Shown here in pieces: positions 1-9,179 of a stretch of 64,000 bases of DNA. Below the pieces are notes generated by a model that did not search any database, had not been told where the DNA came from, and saw nothing but the letters and a program-made list of their open reading frames with translations. Made by a program: the position numbers and the translations under genes. The DNA comes from CAWDMC01 sp963803295 (GTDB lineage: Bacteria > Acidobacteriota > Terriglobia > UBA7540): assembly GCA_963803295.1 (NCBI GenBank), contig CAWDMC010000025.1, forward strand, positions 186,001-250,000, given 5' to 3'. Numbering within the stretch: position 1 is the first letter of the stretch; every line of letters starts with the position of its first letter.

Positions 1-2
1 GC

Positions 3-984
3 CTCGGCACTCCGCGCCAGGTCGTCAGCAAGTGGCGCAAACGATTCTGCCTGGCCCGTTTGCCCGGCCTCGAGGGCGAACCTCGGGGCGGGCGTAAGGC
101 CCGCTTTCCCCCCCAGTCTCGTCGTTCAGGTAAAAGCTCTCGCTTGTGAATTGCCGCATCGCCAAGGCTTGCCCTTGTCCCGCTTCTCGATCGCCGACAT
201 CCGCCAGGAAGTTCTCGACCAGGGCTTGGTGGCCGAGATCAGCGGAGCCACCATTTGGCGCTGGCTCAACCAAGACGCCATCCGTCCGTGGCGGTATCGA
301 AGCTGGATCTTCCCGCGTGATCCCTTGTTCGTCGAAAAGGCAGGCCCTATCCTCGATCTCTACCAAGGTCTCTGGCCGGGACAACCTCTTGGTCCTAAAG
401 ATTTTGTGCTCTCCGCTGATGAGAAAACGGGGATTCAAGCACGTCACCGCGAGCATCCGTCCCTTCCGCCTGCTCCAGGGAGGGCGGCGCTCGTCGAGCA
501 CGAGTACGAGCGCGAGGGGGCCTGGGTCTACCTCGCGGCTTGGGATGTCCGGCGCGCCAAGATCTTCGGCCGTTGCGCCATCAAGAATGGCATCGAGCCC
601 TTTGATAGCCTGATCGCGCAGGTGATGAGCCAGGAACCCTATCGCTCGGCGGCACGCGTGTTTTGGCTCATCGATAATTGCTCGGCACACCGCGGCCAGA
701 AGTGCGTGCAGCGTCTTCAAGCCCGCTGGCCTTCGATCATTCCTGTTCACACGCCTATCCACGCCAGTTGGCTTAACCAAGTTGAGATCTACTTCTCCAT
801 TGTTCAGCGTAAGGTTCTCACACCCAACGATTTCGACTCTCTGGCAAAATTGGAGGCCGCTCTACTCGCCTTTCAGGAACGTTATGAAAAATCGGCTGCC
901 CCGTTCCGATGGACCTTTACCCGGGAGGACTTGGCAAAACTCATGATCCGCCTCAACGCCAAGATCCTTGCTCCGGCAGCTTGA
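3..984 (+). pseudogene. IS630-family transposase, 5' truncated by window edge, frameshifted
   Basis: DDE transposase of the IS630/Tc1 superfamily. The upstream frame (from base 3) encodes a helix-turn-helix end with a VVSKWRKRF segment. The rest lies in the +1 frame and reads cleanly to the TGA at 982-984. The switch falls in a run of seven C at 108-114, and in-frame sequence resumes with QVKALACELPHRQG before the first ATG at 151. Acidic residues expected of the family are visible in SADEKTG, WLIDNCSAHRG and SWLNQVEIYF. IS630 elements are known to use programmed frameshifting, so the C-run could be functional, a mutation, or a homopolymer error. The element begins before the window. Confidence 0.8.
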
Positions 985-1652
985 CGGCACTGCGGAAATA
1001 CGTCACCGTAATTCCGAACAGCAGTACTAAGTGACCAACACCTGAATCGCCGGCTACCCGGAAGTTGGCCCCGCGAGTGGTGTTAATGATAAGTGTTGGG
1101 AAATCGCCTTATCACCACTGATCTGGCCAGCAAGCACGTGCTCTTGGGTGAAAAATAGAACCTAGCTCCTGCCTTGTCGGCTAGTATTGATCCGCGAACT
1201 CTCGGTGATTTGTCGGTTTTCTGTGCGACCCATCTTCGGAAGAAATGCGACTTGGATGTATAACGCCCAACCCGCTCTCTGGGTTGCTGATCGCCATGGC
1301 CTGGCCTAGGCAGAAGAGTGGCAAGCCGACTGCCGGTCAAAGTGGATGGGAGACCAGTGAATTCCACGTCATGGATCGCTCGCACTCGTCGATGAACCGG
1401 GTTCTGCAGCATCCCACGAGGGACACCCCAGCGGGCCTTGGACGTGGTCCAAGCGGTGGCACAAGCGCTCTTGGCGGCCAAGCGATGCAGCTTCGCAATG
1501 ACTTCCGAGACTCATACAACCACTCGGGATCACAACCCACATAGTACTTTGCGAAACCCTATGGGCATACAATTCTCCTCGATTTTGATAGGCAAGCGCA
1601 CGGTCTCCCGAACTACGTCTACGTCAGTTTGTTGGCTGGCTTATGCCCGATT
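985..1652. other. No recognisable gene
   Basis: 668 bases between the IS630 transposase and the haloperoxidase. Short frames occur on both strands but none has a family-like pattern or a convincing ribosome binding site. It probably includes the right end of the IS630 element; I could not define the inverted repeat without its left partner. Confidence 0.4.
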
Positions 1653-3092
1653 TCAAACGGTAATCGTAGTTCCACCGAACTTAGTGAACGTGAACCCACT
1701 GAATGGCTCATTGAATAAATGTTGTTGGTCGCGAAGGATGCTGATCGCTACGGCTTCTCCGAGCAGCAGAGCCTGGACGGCATCGGATCGCCAGTGTATG
1801 CCGGTCATGCCCCTGCCCATGACGATGTTGCCGGCAAGCTTGTTAAGTTCGGTACCGACTGTGATTTCGCCAGCGTCCGCTCGGTCGTAGGGAACCGACG
1901 TCTGACCGTCATCGGCCGGCATCATCGGTTTCGGAATTATGAAAGAGGGATCAAAGAACGCCTTCAGAGCAGTCACACAGGCGCCGGCGATCGCGCCATG
2001 GCTCTGCGCATAGGAAGGATGAAACGCGCAGCCTTCAGGAAACGCCTGAGGCAACAGGTACGAACCGTAACGGCTGAATATCTGGCTGAGTGCCCGGGAG
2101 TTCACCACATCGCCATGGAGAGGATAATTTGCGGCTCCTGTCATCGTATTATGAACGAGACCTCCGTATGCTTCGGGTCGCAAAGTGCGGTGAACGATCC
2201 AACTCTGGTACCACACAACTTTGAGGGCCTCGGCTGTCACCTGGCCCAACAATGTGGCGATGTGCTGCATTCCGAAGGTTATCGAAGGTCGCTGTTTAGC
2301 CATCTTTAGATAAGGATTGCCGGGGTTAAAGGGCGCGCCGTTTCCTAACAGCCACTGTGTGGCAGTTAGGTAAGCCTGATACGCAAAGTCCGCGTGAAAA
2401 TAGGAGAAGTCACGACCGTTCCTGATGTAACTGGTGCCGGACACAACGTTCGGGGGAAACGGCCCCGCGCCGTTCTGGCACGTCAAAAAGGACGGGAAAT
2501 CCGTCATGTAATCAAGGTTCGGGGCATAAGTGTTGTATTGCTGCGAAACGGTCAGTGCGCCGAAATTCGTTGGCAGAAGCAGAAATTGTGAGAAGAATGG
2601 ACCGGGCTGGCCGGCGGAGGTATCGCCCCGAAACAAGGTTTCTGGCGTTACCCGACCATTCACTTTTGGGCCTCTGAAGTCGGCGAGCTGGTTTAGCTCA
2701 TCTATGGCCGCTTGAGTGATGGGTTCACTGCCGTACTGAGAGAAGGGAACATCTCTTGCAAGTGCCATCCAGTAAAGTTCGACCATCTCGCCGGCTCTCT
2801 GTGCGCTCGCAAGGGTGGGAGCGGGCGGAACACTGAGTTGGCCGCAATCTGTATCCTCGAGTGCGAAGGCGAGAGATCCCTGAGGACTGGGCAACTTCGA
2901 ATTTCCTCCGAGCGGAATCTTTTCGAAATCGCTCGGGTCGCCAGTGGTGACTGCCGTCAGCAAGCTATTATAGGCGGATCGGTCGACTTCGCCGAGAGAG
3001 TTGTGGGGAAGAGCCTTGGAGAAATTGCCAATCCTGTTTGGATAGAGCGATTCATCGCCGTTACTGATGTGAGGTGGAACCTGAATTCTATG
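1653..3092 (-). pseudogene. Vanadium-dependent haloperoxidase, N-terminus interrupted
   Basis: Secreted or periplasmic-type vanadium haloperoxidase, which uses peroxide to oxidise halides (PAP2/chloroperoxidase fold). Family motifs appear in order, counted from the TTG at 2963: HRTLRPEAYG (about 257), HPSYAQSHGA (about 314) and RGMTGIHWRSD (about 383), the vanadate-binding Arg/His set. That TTG is probably not the true start. The same frame is open upstream to 3092 and encodes NGDE, YPNRIGNFSKALPHN and GEVD, which belong to the conserved N-terminal part of this family. It is closed by TAA at 3093-3095. Across that stop the frame continues into RRRAQAFQIRLKAAIA, a plausible earlier part of the same protein. 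No ATG, GTG or TTG lies between the TAA and 2963, so a nonsense change has probably inactivated the gene. Confidence 0.7.
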
Positions 3093-3828
3093 TTACGCTA
3101 TGGCGGCTTTGAGTCGAATCTGGAACGCCTGCGCTCTTCGGCGGTCCCTCCCGACCACACTCGAAGTTGCCGTCTCGAGATTTCCTTCGAACACGTCCGC
3201 GCTCGTGACCGCCTGGCTGGCTCTAAGAAAATGGGTGGACAGCGGTATGCCGACAGCCGCGGGCGGGACGTCATTCGGGTGTGCGCGAAACCACTGATTA
3301 CGGCCTTGATATCGTACCCGCATCGTCCGCTGCGGATCGGACATGATGGCAAGGCGCCGATCGAGTTCACTCTGTTGCGCCGCCGATAGTGGAATCGAAC
3401 CAGTCAACAGCCTGTCCGGTTCAGGCCCCAGGTAGACAAAAGCATCGATGTAGTCGGCGAGATGCTCTGGACGCTCTTCTAGGCTCGTTCGGAGTGAAGC
3501 CGGCCAAGGTATGGTGGTTGGAAACCGACGGGACTCCACAAAGAATGGTTTGTCCGGATCCCCAACCGCTGCTAGATACCCGCGCTCCTCGGAACGAAGT
3601 TCGCCAATTCTTCCCACCACAAAGAGCTCGCCTCGGCCCAGAGCAGCCTCGATATCGCCCATGAAGTTGTTCCCTCGGTACCGGATAAGGCCATCTCCAT
3701 ACACGACGAGCGTCTTGTTTCCGGGTGTCTTTGCCAAGTGTTCAATGATGAGATGGGGCATGAAATTGGTCTTGAACGGATACGGCGCGAGGTCCTCTGG
3801 GATGCGCACGTTTGGCCAGCCTACCCCC
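3093..3828 (-). pseudogene. Conserved hypothetical protein, 3' part, cut by insertion sequence
   Basis: C-terminal part of a gene whose 5' part lies at 5284-5636. It reads from GEGVGWPNVRIPEDLAPYPF, directly at the IS end, through KTLVVYGDGLIRYRG to the TAA at 3093. Removing the IS and one copy of its 3-bp duplication joins the halves as GGNEGVGWPN in one frame, so the IS inserted into a previously continuous gene. Alternating hydrophobic strands and the TLVVYGDG and FVFIGSTHGDAK (5' part) segments suggest a ChaN/erythromycin-esterase-like fold. That is a guess. The last roughly 30 codons may belong to the adjacent haloperoxidase, implying a lost stop codon. Confidence 0.55.
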
Positions 3829-3831
3829 TCG

Positions 3832-5280
3832 CCTGTCAAGCAATTTAAAAATGTTACTTTCGGGTGATTCGTCCTGCAACGCGAAATGTTACCCGTCGTC
3901 GTCGTGGTTTTTCCTTTCTTCTTGTCTTGGCAGTTGTCTTGGTTCTTGTCTTTTTCTCAGCGCGCCTTGTGCGCGCGCCTGTGATTTTGTTTTTCTCTGA
4001 AGGTGCCGCGAGTTTCTGAGAAACAGCCGAGACCGCAGGCTTCTCTGCCACCACGCTGGTGCTCCGTTGGAAAATCCGTTCCCGCTTGCTCTGAATCGTC
4101 TGGGAGAGTTGAAAGGGGTCGAGCGTCTGGCGTAGCCGGCGAAGTTCGGCCACCCGTTCTGGGTCCACCCCTGACGAGGCCGCCACTCGCTGAAAAGGGG
4201 TCTGGGGTGCTTCGTAGTGCCGCCGCAAGCGCGAGCCGATCCGCTCCTTGCGGCTCAGTTTCACCGAGGGCAGGAAGAGGTTCTGAAACAATCGCAGCTC
4301 ACCCCGGTAAAGCTCGTCCATGGCGGCCCGTGCCGCTTCCGTCTCGTAACGCACGTAGCCCAGCAAGCGCCGTACATGCGTCCAGTTCTTCTGCTCGATG
4401 TGGGCGTTGTCGTCTTTCTTATAGGGCCGCCCACGGGTGAATTGAATGTCGTGGGCCTGGCAGTAAGCCCAGAGGTGAGCATTGATGAACTCCGAGCCGT
4501 TGTCGGAATCGATGCCCCGCAAGGGAAAAGGCAAAGCCTGGCGGACCGCTTCCAGAGCGGCTCGCACCGCCTTCCTGGCTCTTGCCCAGCACCGCTCGGC
4601 TTTCCGTCCAGCCCGTGTGAATGTCAGTCACGTTCAGCGAGTAGCAGTAGTCGCCCGCCGCCGAATTGCCCGAGTGGGAGACCAGATCGATTTCCGTGAA
4701 CCCCGGCCTCTTCACGTCCCACTGATCCGTCTTCACGGGGATGTGGTGCTTCAATAAGCTCCCCGGCTTGGTGCGGCCATAAATCCTTTGCCGCAGCTTC
4801 CGCTTCTCCGAACCCAGCCGGTAGTCGATGGAGCGGGGGCTGATCTGAAGCAGCTGCTTTTCCAACTCCGGCGTCAGCCGGAAGCGGCGGCGAATCCAAG
4901 GCATCCACTCCGGCAGCAGGGCTTTCAGCCGTACTGACCAGGGATAATCGGCCGCCTCCCAGACCGCCTTCAAGATCGAGACCAGCCGTGGGCCATAGGT
5001 CACCCCCCGGCGCCGTCGTTGGGAAACCGGCCGGGCGGCAGGCGGCGAACCATTCAGCAAACGAATCGCGTGCTTGCGATGATAACGGCAGTTGGCGCAA
5101 AACTCGTCCAGGATGCGCTGCCTTTCCGCCCGACTAGCTCGTTGGTAACGAGGATAAACTTGTTGCCAATATTCTCTTCTCGAAAGTCGACTCATGAGGT
5201 TACCCGTATCCATGACGGGTAACATTCTCAAATTGCGCGACGATAGCCCACTGGTAACATTTTAGCTTGCGCGATACGCC
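3832..5280 (-). mobile_element. 1,449-bp insertion sequence, copy 1
   Basis: Bounded by GGCGTATCGCGCAAGC (right, read on the minus strand) and TTGCTTGACAGG (left). The boundaries come from comparison with the second copy at 11249-12697, where homology stops at the same bases. Target duplication TCG is seen at 3829-3831 and 5281-5283. It encodes one integrase-core transposase. Internal repeats of the type ATGTTAC sit near both ends. I did not assign an IS family. Confidence 0.85.
3854..5231 (-). pseudogene. Integrase-core (rve-type DDE) transposase, copy 1, frameshifted
   Basis: About 458 codons once the frame is repaired. Order: N-terminal basic/HTH-like part (SRREYWQQVYPRYQRASR), then the integrase core with FTEIDLVSHSG, RGIDSDNGSEFIN and DNAHIEQKNW carrying the D, D, E triad, then a Lys/Arg-rich tail. 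The reading frame breaks where this copy has one extra base in the run at about 4567-4570, compared with the same site in copy 2. The likely start is the ATG of MDTGN or MSRLSR rather than the upstream TTG. It is inactive as written, although copy 2 is intact at this point. Confidence 0.8.
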
Positions 5281-5283
5281 TCG

Positions 5284-5636
5284 TTTCCACCAACCAGCCG
5301 TATGTGCTTCTCTGAAGGGAGCCTCCTATTTACCTCACGCAATGTCGCGACGAACTGACGGGCCTGGGGGAGGGTCGCCCATAGGGTCGGGGTGTCGGTA
5401 TCGAGCCAAATCGGTACGAGGTGATCGACGGAGAGCTCGTCGAGCCTGAGCATGTAGCTATCGAGCAGGCGTTGATGCCCTGAACTTGCCCACTCGACCA
5501 CGATGTCGGTAACCTGCTGGTTGAAGACCGGTCGAGATACGAGACACATGAGGAACTCTGTGATCTTGGCGTCCCCATGTGTGCTTCCGATGAAGACGAA
5601 CTCGTGATCGACAGCGTTGCGTCGGTTCCACCATTA
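5284..5636 (-). pseudogene. Conserved hypothetical protein, 5' part, cut by insertion sequence
   Basis: Upstream portion of the gene continued at 3093-3828. In frame it reads WWNRRNAVDHEFVFIGSTHG, then the cysteine-containing LMCLVSRPVF, then REVNRRLPSEKHIRLVGGNE at the IS junction. A TAA immediately precedes WWNRR, and the sequence upstream looks like the end of a signal peptide in another frame. The 5' end is therefore also damaged. Function unknown. Confidence 0.5.
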
Positions 5637-5695
5637 GCTGTGGCCTGCAACGAAAGTGAGGAAGAACCGATTTAAGTGCCAGAAATTGGCTTCAG

Positions 5696-5923
5696 ACACA
5701 AATTCCGGGATTCAAATGCAGCGCGACAGAAGAGGCCAGCGGCTATGCCCCGTCCACACTGGCCGCCGTGATCTCTGCCTTGATCTGTGCTGCAGGCTTT
5801 CTCCGCGCCAACGAGGACGACAAAACGGCATCCTTCCTCGAGAGCTACGCGGATTGCAATCTGAGCGAGGGTCAGCACTGCCTATTACCGGCAGGACCCC
5901 GCAATGCGGACCCGCGAACTTGA
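5696..5923 (+). pseudogene. GH15 glucoamylase-like fragment
   Basis: The plus-strand frame reads EEASGYAPSTLAAVISALIC and then RANEDDKTASFLESYAD, before degenerating and stopping at 5921. This matches the barrel region of bacterial glucan 1,4-alpha-glucosidases, where a Gly-Tyr-Ala-Ser-Ser-Thr-Leu-like segment is followed by a leaving-the-helix SYADW. Only about 60 codons survive with no start and no rest of the domain. It fits the storage-polysaccharide theme of the 13-20 kb genes, but here it is only a scar left between mobile elements. Confidence 0.5.
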
Positions 5924-6156
5924 GAAGTATTGCCAGCGGCGGGGGCTGGGAACTCGCCCGGCTGCTTCGCGGAGACAGCAGTTTCGAGCTCCAAGGAATT
6001 ACTGCCGGAACTTCAACGGCTAATAGCTGATGCGCCCTGTTTGCAGTCTGGAAAGTTCGACTTTGGCTTGGTCCGTATTCGTCTTCTTTGGGGGGCCCTC
6101 GAGATCTTTGGTGCTCGGACCGATTTGCTGCGGATCGGAATGATGAGCTCGCCGAT

Positions 6157-6636
6157 TCACTTGACCGTTGGTCGCCGGCTGACTCTCAGATAGGGGCCCA
6201 CTCTTCGCACAGTCTGTTCCCCAAGCCGAACCCAGCGAGGCACTGGCTTGGGCTCCTCCGCCAGGGCGTTCGCCAAATGAATTAGGGAGGGATGTGAGTC
6301 GGCAATCAATTTAATGAAAGCGGTTAGCGGGATGGCCAGCAGAATTCCCATGAATCCCCACAGCCAGCCCCAGAAAAGTACTCCTACAGTTGCGGCGACT
6401 GGTCCGATTAATACACGTGATCCGATCAGTCTCGGAACTAGAGGATTCATCGCGAAGAGATGAAGAAACAGGACGGCGAGGGCGATGACAATGAAAGGAC
6501 CGACAGTACCAAACTGGAGAAGGGCAGCGGACAAGGAGATCGCTTCGGCTAGAACGATTCCCAGGAAAGGAACCACGTTGTCCGCCCCGGCGTAAAAGAG
6601 CATCACTTCTGCCGGTTTGATGAGCAGCAGCCCCAT
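6157..6636 (-). pseudogene. AI-2E family transporter, C-terminal fragment
   Basis: Last 159 residues of an AI-2E/PerM-type membrane protein. Hydrophobic segments include VVPFLGIVLAEAISLSAALL, PFIVIALAVLFLHLF and AATVGVLFWGWLWGFMGILL, and a conserved P-L-V-P-R-L-I-G-S-R loop precedes the last two. Members are normally about 350 residues, so roughly 200 N-terminal residues are missing. Upstream the frame runs on as FFTASPP and then meets sequence belonging to the group II intron region. I did not find the missing part beyond the intron, so this is a truncated remnant. Confidence 0.75.
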
Positions 6637-7063
6637 CGGCGGGGACGCGGTGAAAAACTCTGAGCGCCGGGATAAACCGGCACGAAGTAGAGAATGAAAG
6701 AGTCTTACGAGAAAGGATTAGCGATCCGCTCGGCCTCGAGTCTGGCCCTGAGCTACCGCAAGGGAGTCAGGGAAGCATAGACAGAGGTATAGGTGGGCTG
6801 GGTATGGAGCTGCGAAAATACCAACATCAGGACGCCGACGCTCTAGAGTTGGCGGAAGGCAAAATGACCAACGGCGTTAGCGCGAGCCGGGGGCCAGTCC
6901 TGCGTAGTCTTAGACCCCAGACACGCCTAGAAACTTCGTGCACGAGAACCGGGAGACCTCGGGAACACCGGCAGCCAAAGCAGGCTGCGGGACGGCGGGT
7001 GAAGGCTAAGGCCACACGGCCCGCCTGTATGTCCCCGAGGAGTCGGACAGCGGTATAGTACCT

Positions 7064-8500
7064 GTGAATCACTCGAACAAAAACGGGAAACCGTTGGCGG
7101 AGAATGAGGAGGGAAGGCCGCTGATCAAGGAGAACGCTCGTCAACTTAACACGCGCTCGACACAGAGCGAGAAACGCGTGTCCCAAGGGCTGGCGGGCGT
7201 GCGGAAAGCAGCAAGGGAAAACAAGGAGATGAAGTTCACTGCCTTGCTCCACCATCTGACAGCCGATCTGCTGCGGGAAAGCTTTTACGCGCTGAAGCGA
7301 AAAGCCGCACCCGGAGTAGACGGCGTTACTTGGCAGGAGTATGAGACCGGGCTGAAGGATCGACTGGTCGATCTGCACGGCCGGGTACATCGTGGAGCGT
7401 ACCGAGCGCAGCCCTCGAGAAGAGTGTATATAGAGAAAGAAGATGGACGACAACGTCCATTGGGAATTGCGGCTCTGGAAGACAAAATAGTCCAACAGGC
7501 TGTGGTCACCATCCTCCATCAGATTTACGAGGAGGACTTTCTCGGCTTCTCCTACGGCTTTCGCCCGGGGCGCAGCCAGCATAATGCGCTGGATGCGTTG
7601 TCGTATGCGCTTCTGAAGAAGAAGGTGAACTACGTGCTTGACGCCGATATCAAGGGTTTCTTCGATAACCTTGATAAAACCTGGCTGATCAAGTTCGTGG
7701 AGCATCGCGTTGCCGATCCCCGAATCCTACGGCTGATCCAGAAATGGCTTAAGGCCGGGGTGATGGAAGACGGCAAATGGTCGGAAACGAAGACAGGTAC
7801 TCCGCAAGGGTCGGTGATTTCGCCGACACTCGCGAATATCTATCTGCACTATGCTTTCGATCTCTGGGTTAATACCTGGCGCAAGAAATGGGCGCAAGGC
7901 GAGGTGGTGGTCATCCGGTATGCGGATGATACCGTCTTAGGTTTCCAGCATCAGGCGGAAGCAGACCGTTTTCTAGAAAGCTTAAGGAAACGGCTGGAGA
8001 AGTTTGGGCTGGAGCTCCATCCAGAAAAAACGCGCCGGATCGAGTTCGGGCGGTTTGCCGAACCAAACCGGAAACGAAGAGGAGAAGGCAAGCCAGAGAC
8101 GTTCGATTTCTTGGGCTTCACGCACATCAGCGGGAAGAACAGCAAAGGGCACTTCACGGTGAAGCGCAGGACGATTCGCAAGCGCATGCGGAGCAAGCTG
8201 CGACAGATCAAGCAGCAACTCCGCGAGCGCATGCACGATCCTGTGCCCCAAACCGGTGAATGGCTGAAGTCGGTCGTTCAAGGCTACTTCAACTACCACG
8301 CGGTGCCAGGCAATATGGAGAGCCTTAACGTATTTCGCCACAGGGTGACGAGACTCTGGCGGCGAGTACTTCTCCGCCGCGGTGGGAAACGCCGGCCCAA
8401 CTGGGCCCGCCTCCACCGTTTGGTGGCGCACTGGCTCCCCACACCGTGTGTGCTCCATCCCTATCCCGAAGTTCGCTTCGCCGCCAGCCATCCAAGATAA
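7064..8500 (+). CDS. ltrA: Group II intron reverse transcriptase/maturase
   Basis: 478 residues, intact. RT domains appear in order: KRKAAPGVDGVTW (RT0/1), RPLGIAALEDKIVQ, FSYGFRPGRS, VLDADIKGFFDN, GTPQGSVISPTLANIYL and the active-site YADD at residues 286-289. The maturase/X domain follows, with VVQGYFNYHAVPGNM and the LWRRVLLRRGGK segment. It lacks an obvious C-terminal HNH endonuclease, so mobility would be by RT-driven insertion. The start is a GTG at 7064. Role: splicing of its own intron RNA and retrohoming. It is one of the few undamaged mobile-element genes in this part of the window. Confidence 0.93.
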   Translation: MNHSNKNGKPLAENEEGRPLIKENARQLNTRSTQSEKRVSQGLAGVRKAARENKEMKFTALLHHLTADLLRESFYALKRKAAPGVDGVTWQEYETGLKDRLVDLHGRVHRGAYRAQPSRRVYIEKEDGRQRPLGIAALEDKIVQQAVVTILHQIYEEDFLGFSYGFRPGRSQHNALDALSYALLKKKVNYVLDADIKGFFDNLDKTWLIKFVEHRVADPRILRLIQKWLKAGVMEDGKWSETKTGTPQGSVISPTLANIYLHYAFDLWVNTWRKKWAQGEVVVIRYADDTVLGFQHQAEADRFLESLRKRLEKFGLELHPEKTRRIEFGRFAEPNRKRRGEGKPETFDFLGFTHISGKNSKGHFTVKRRTIRKRMRSKLRQIKQQLRERMHDPVPQTGEWLKSVVQGYFNYHAVPGNMESLNVFRHRVTRLWRRVLLRRGGKRRPNWARLHRLVAHWLPTPCVLHPYPEVRFAASHPR

Positions 8501-8574
8501 GAGCCGTATGCGCTAAGGAGCGCCCGTACGGATCCGTGCGGGGGGTATCAGGTAACTGGTATCCCTACCGCGAC
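8501..8574 (+). ncRNA. Group II intron domains V and VI
   Basis: GAGCCGTATGCGC pairs with GCGCCCGTACGGATC around a TAAG loop and bulge, the typical domain V hairpin with its AGC triad. It begins directly after the maturase stop. A GGGGGTATCAGG / CTGGTATCCC stem follows as domain VI, and the intron 3' end is close to base 8574. Confidence 0.75.
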
Positions 8575-8770
8575 ATATGTGTTTCCCGAGGGGTGGTGCT
8601 GCTACGGGTGGGATTGCGCTGCGCTCTAAAGTGGTTCTGAACACGTACCGCGCTCTCAGTTAGGCGGTCGCGGTCACGTGAATACGATCGGGTTTTGCTC
8701 AGCCCGTGCCGCCCGAATGAGTTCCGTCACGCTATCCAGAAATGTTGCCAAATAAGGAGATCGAGAGCCC

Positions 8771-8941
8771 TCAGTTTTTGTCCTTGAGGATGGTAATCTC
8801 TTGGACCAATTCGTCGAGCATTTCTATGCCGACTACATCGCCGCAATGCGTTCCGCTATACAAGAACCTCGTCTGCAGGATACCGGTGGTATTGCCTAGA
8901 AGGCGAGCGACTTTCTCCCGAAGGTAGCCCACGGTTGCCAT
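8771..8941 (-). CDS. Small hypothetical protein, 56 residues
   Basis: Begins ATG GCA ACC and reads MATVGYLREKVARLLGNTTG, ending VQEITILKDKN. Composition is protein-like, with amphipathic helices at both ends and a central CGDVVG. The ribosome binding site is weak. No family recognised. It lies in the 600-base gap between the group II intron and the IS1182 element; the rest of that gap shows nothing I can support. Confidence 0.35.
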   Translation of the reverse strand: MATVGYLREKVARLLGNTTGILQTRFLYSGTHCGDVVGIEMLDELVQEITILKDKN

Positions 8942-9179
8942 GTTTCCCAGCCGCTTATGAAGCGCTCTAAGGAACCTGAGGGGGGCCGCTGACCTTCAAA
9001 AGCGTCATCCAAGTACACCCTCCTGTTGCTTCGTCAACGTGGAGAGTCTCGTGGTTCAAGCCCAGATCCAAATTTCTCGCGTTCTTAAAAACTACGGCGT
9101 CGAGTCCCATGTGCTTCTCCCGTCGGGAAACTCTTACGGCTTGGGGATCGTCACTCGTCCCTTCACGTTGTCTTATTGG

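Larger units (their letters stand above)
6660..8574 (+). mobile_element. Group II intron with maturase
   Basis: A structured leader with many short complementary stems precedes the maturase gene. A domain V-like hairpin and a domain VI-like stem follow it, ending at CCCTACCGCGAC (about 8574). The 5' boundary is not resolved because I see no clean GUGYG. Structured sequence is evident from about 6660. The intron is transcribed opposite to the adjacent AI-2E fragment. Confidence 0.75.

Noticed and set aside
5656..6030. 124-codon plus-strand frame over the GH15 fragment
   Set aside because: Wrong frame. The glucoamylase-like residues are in a different frame of the same bases.
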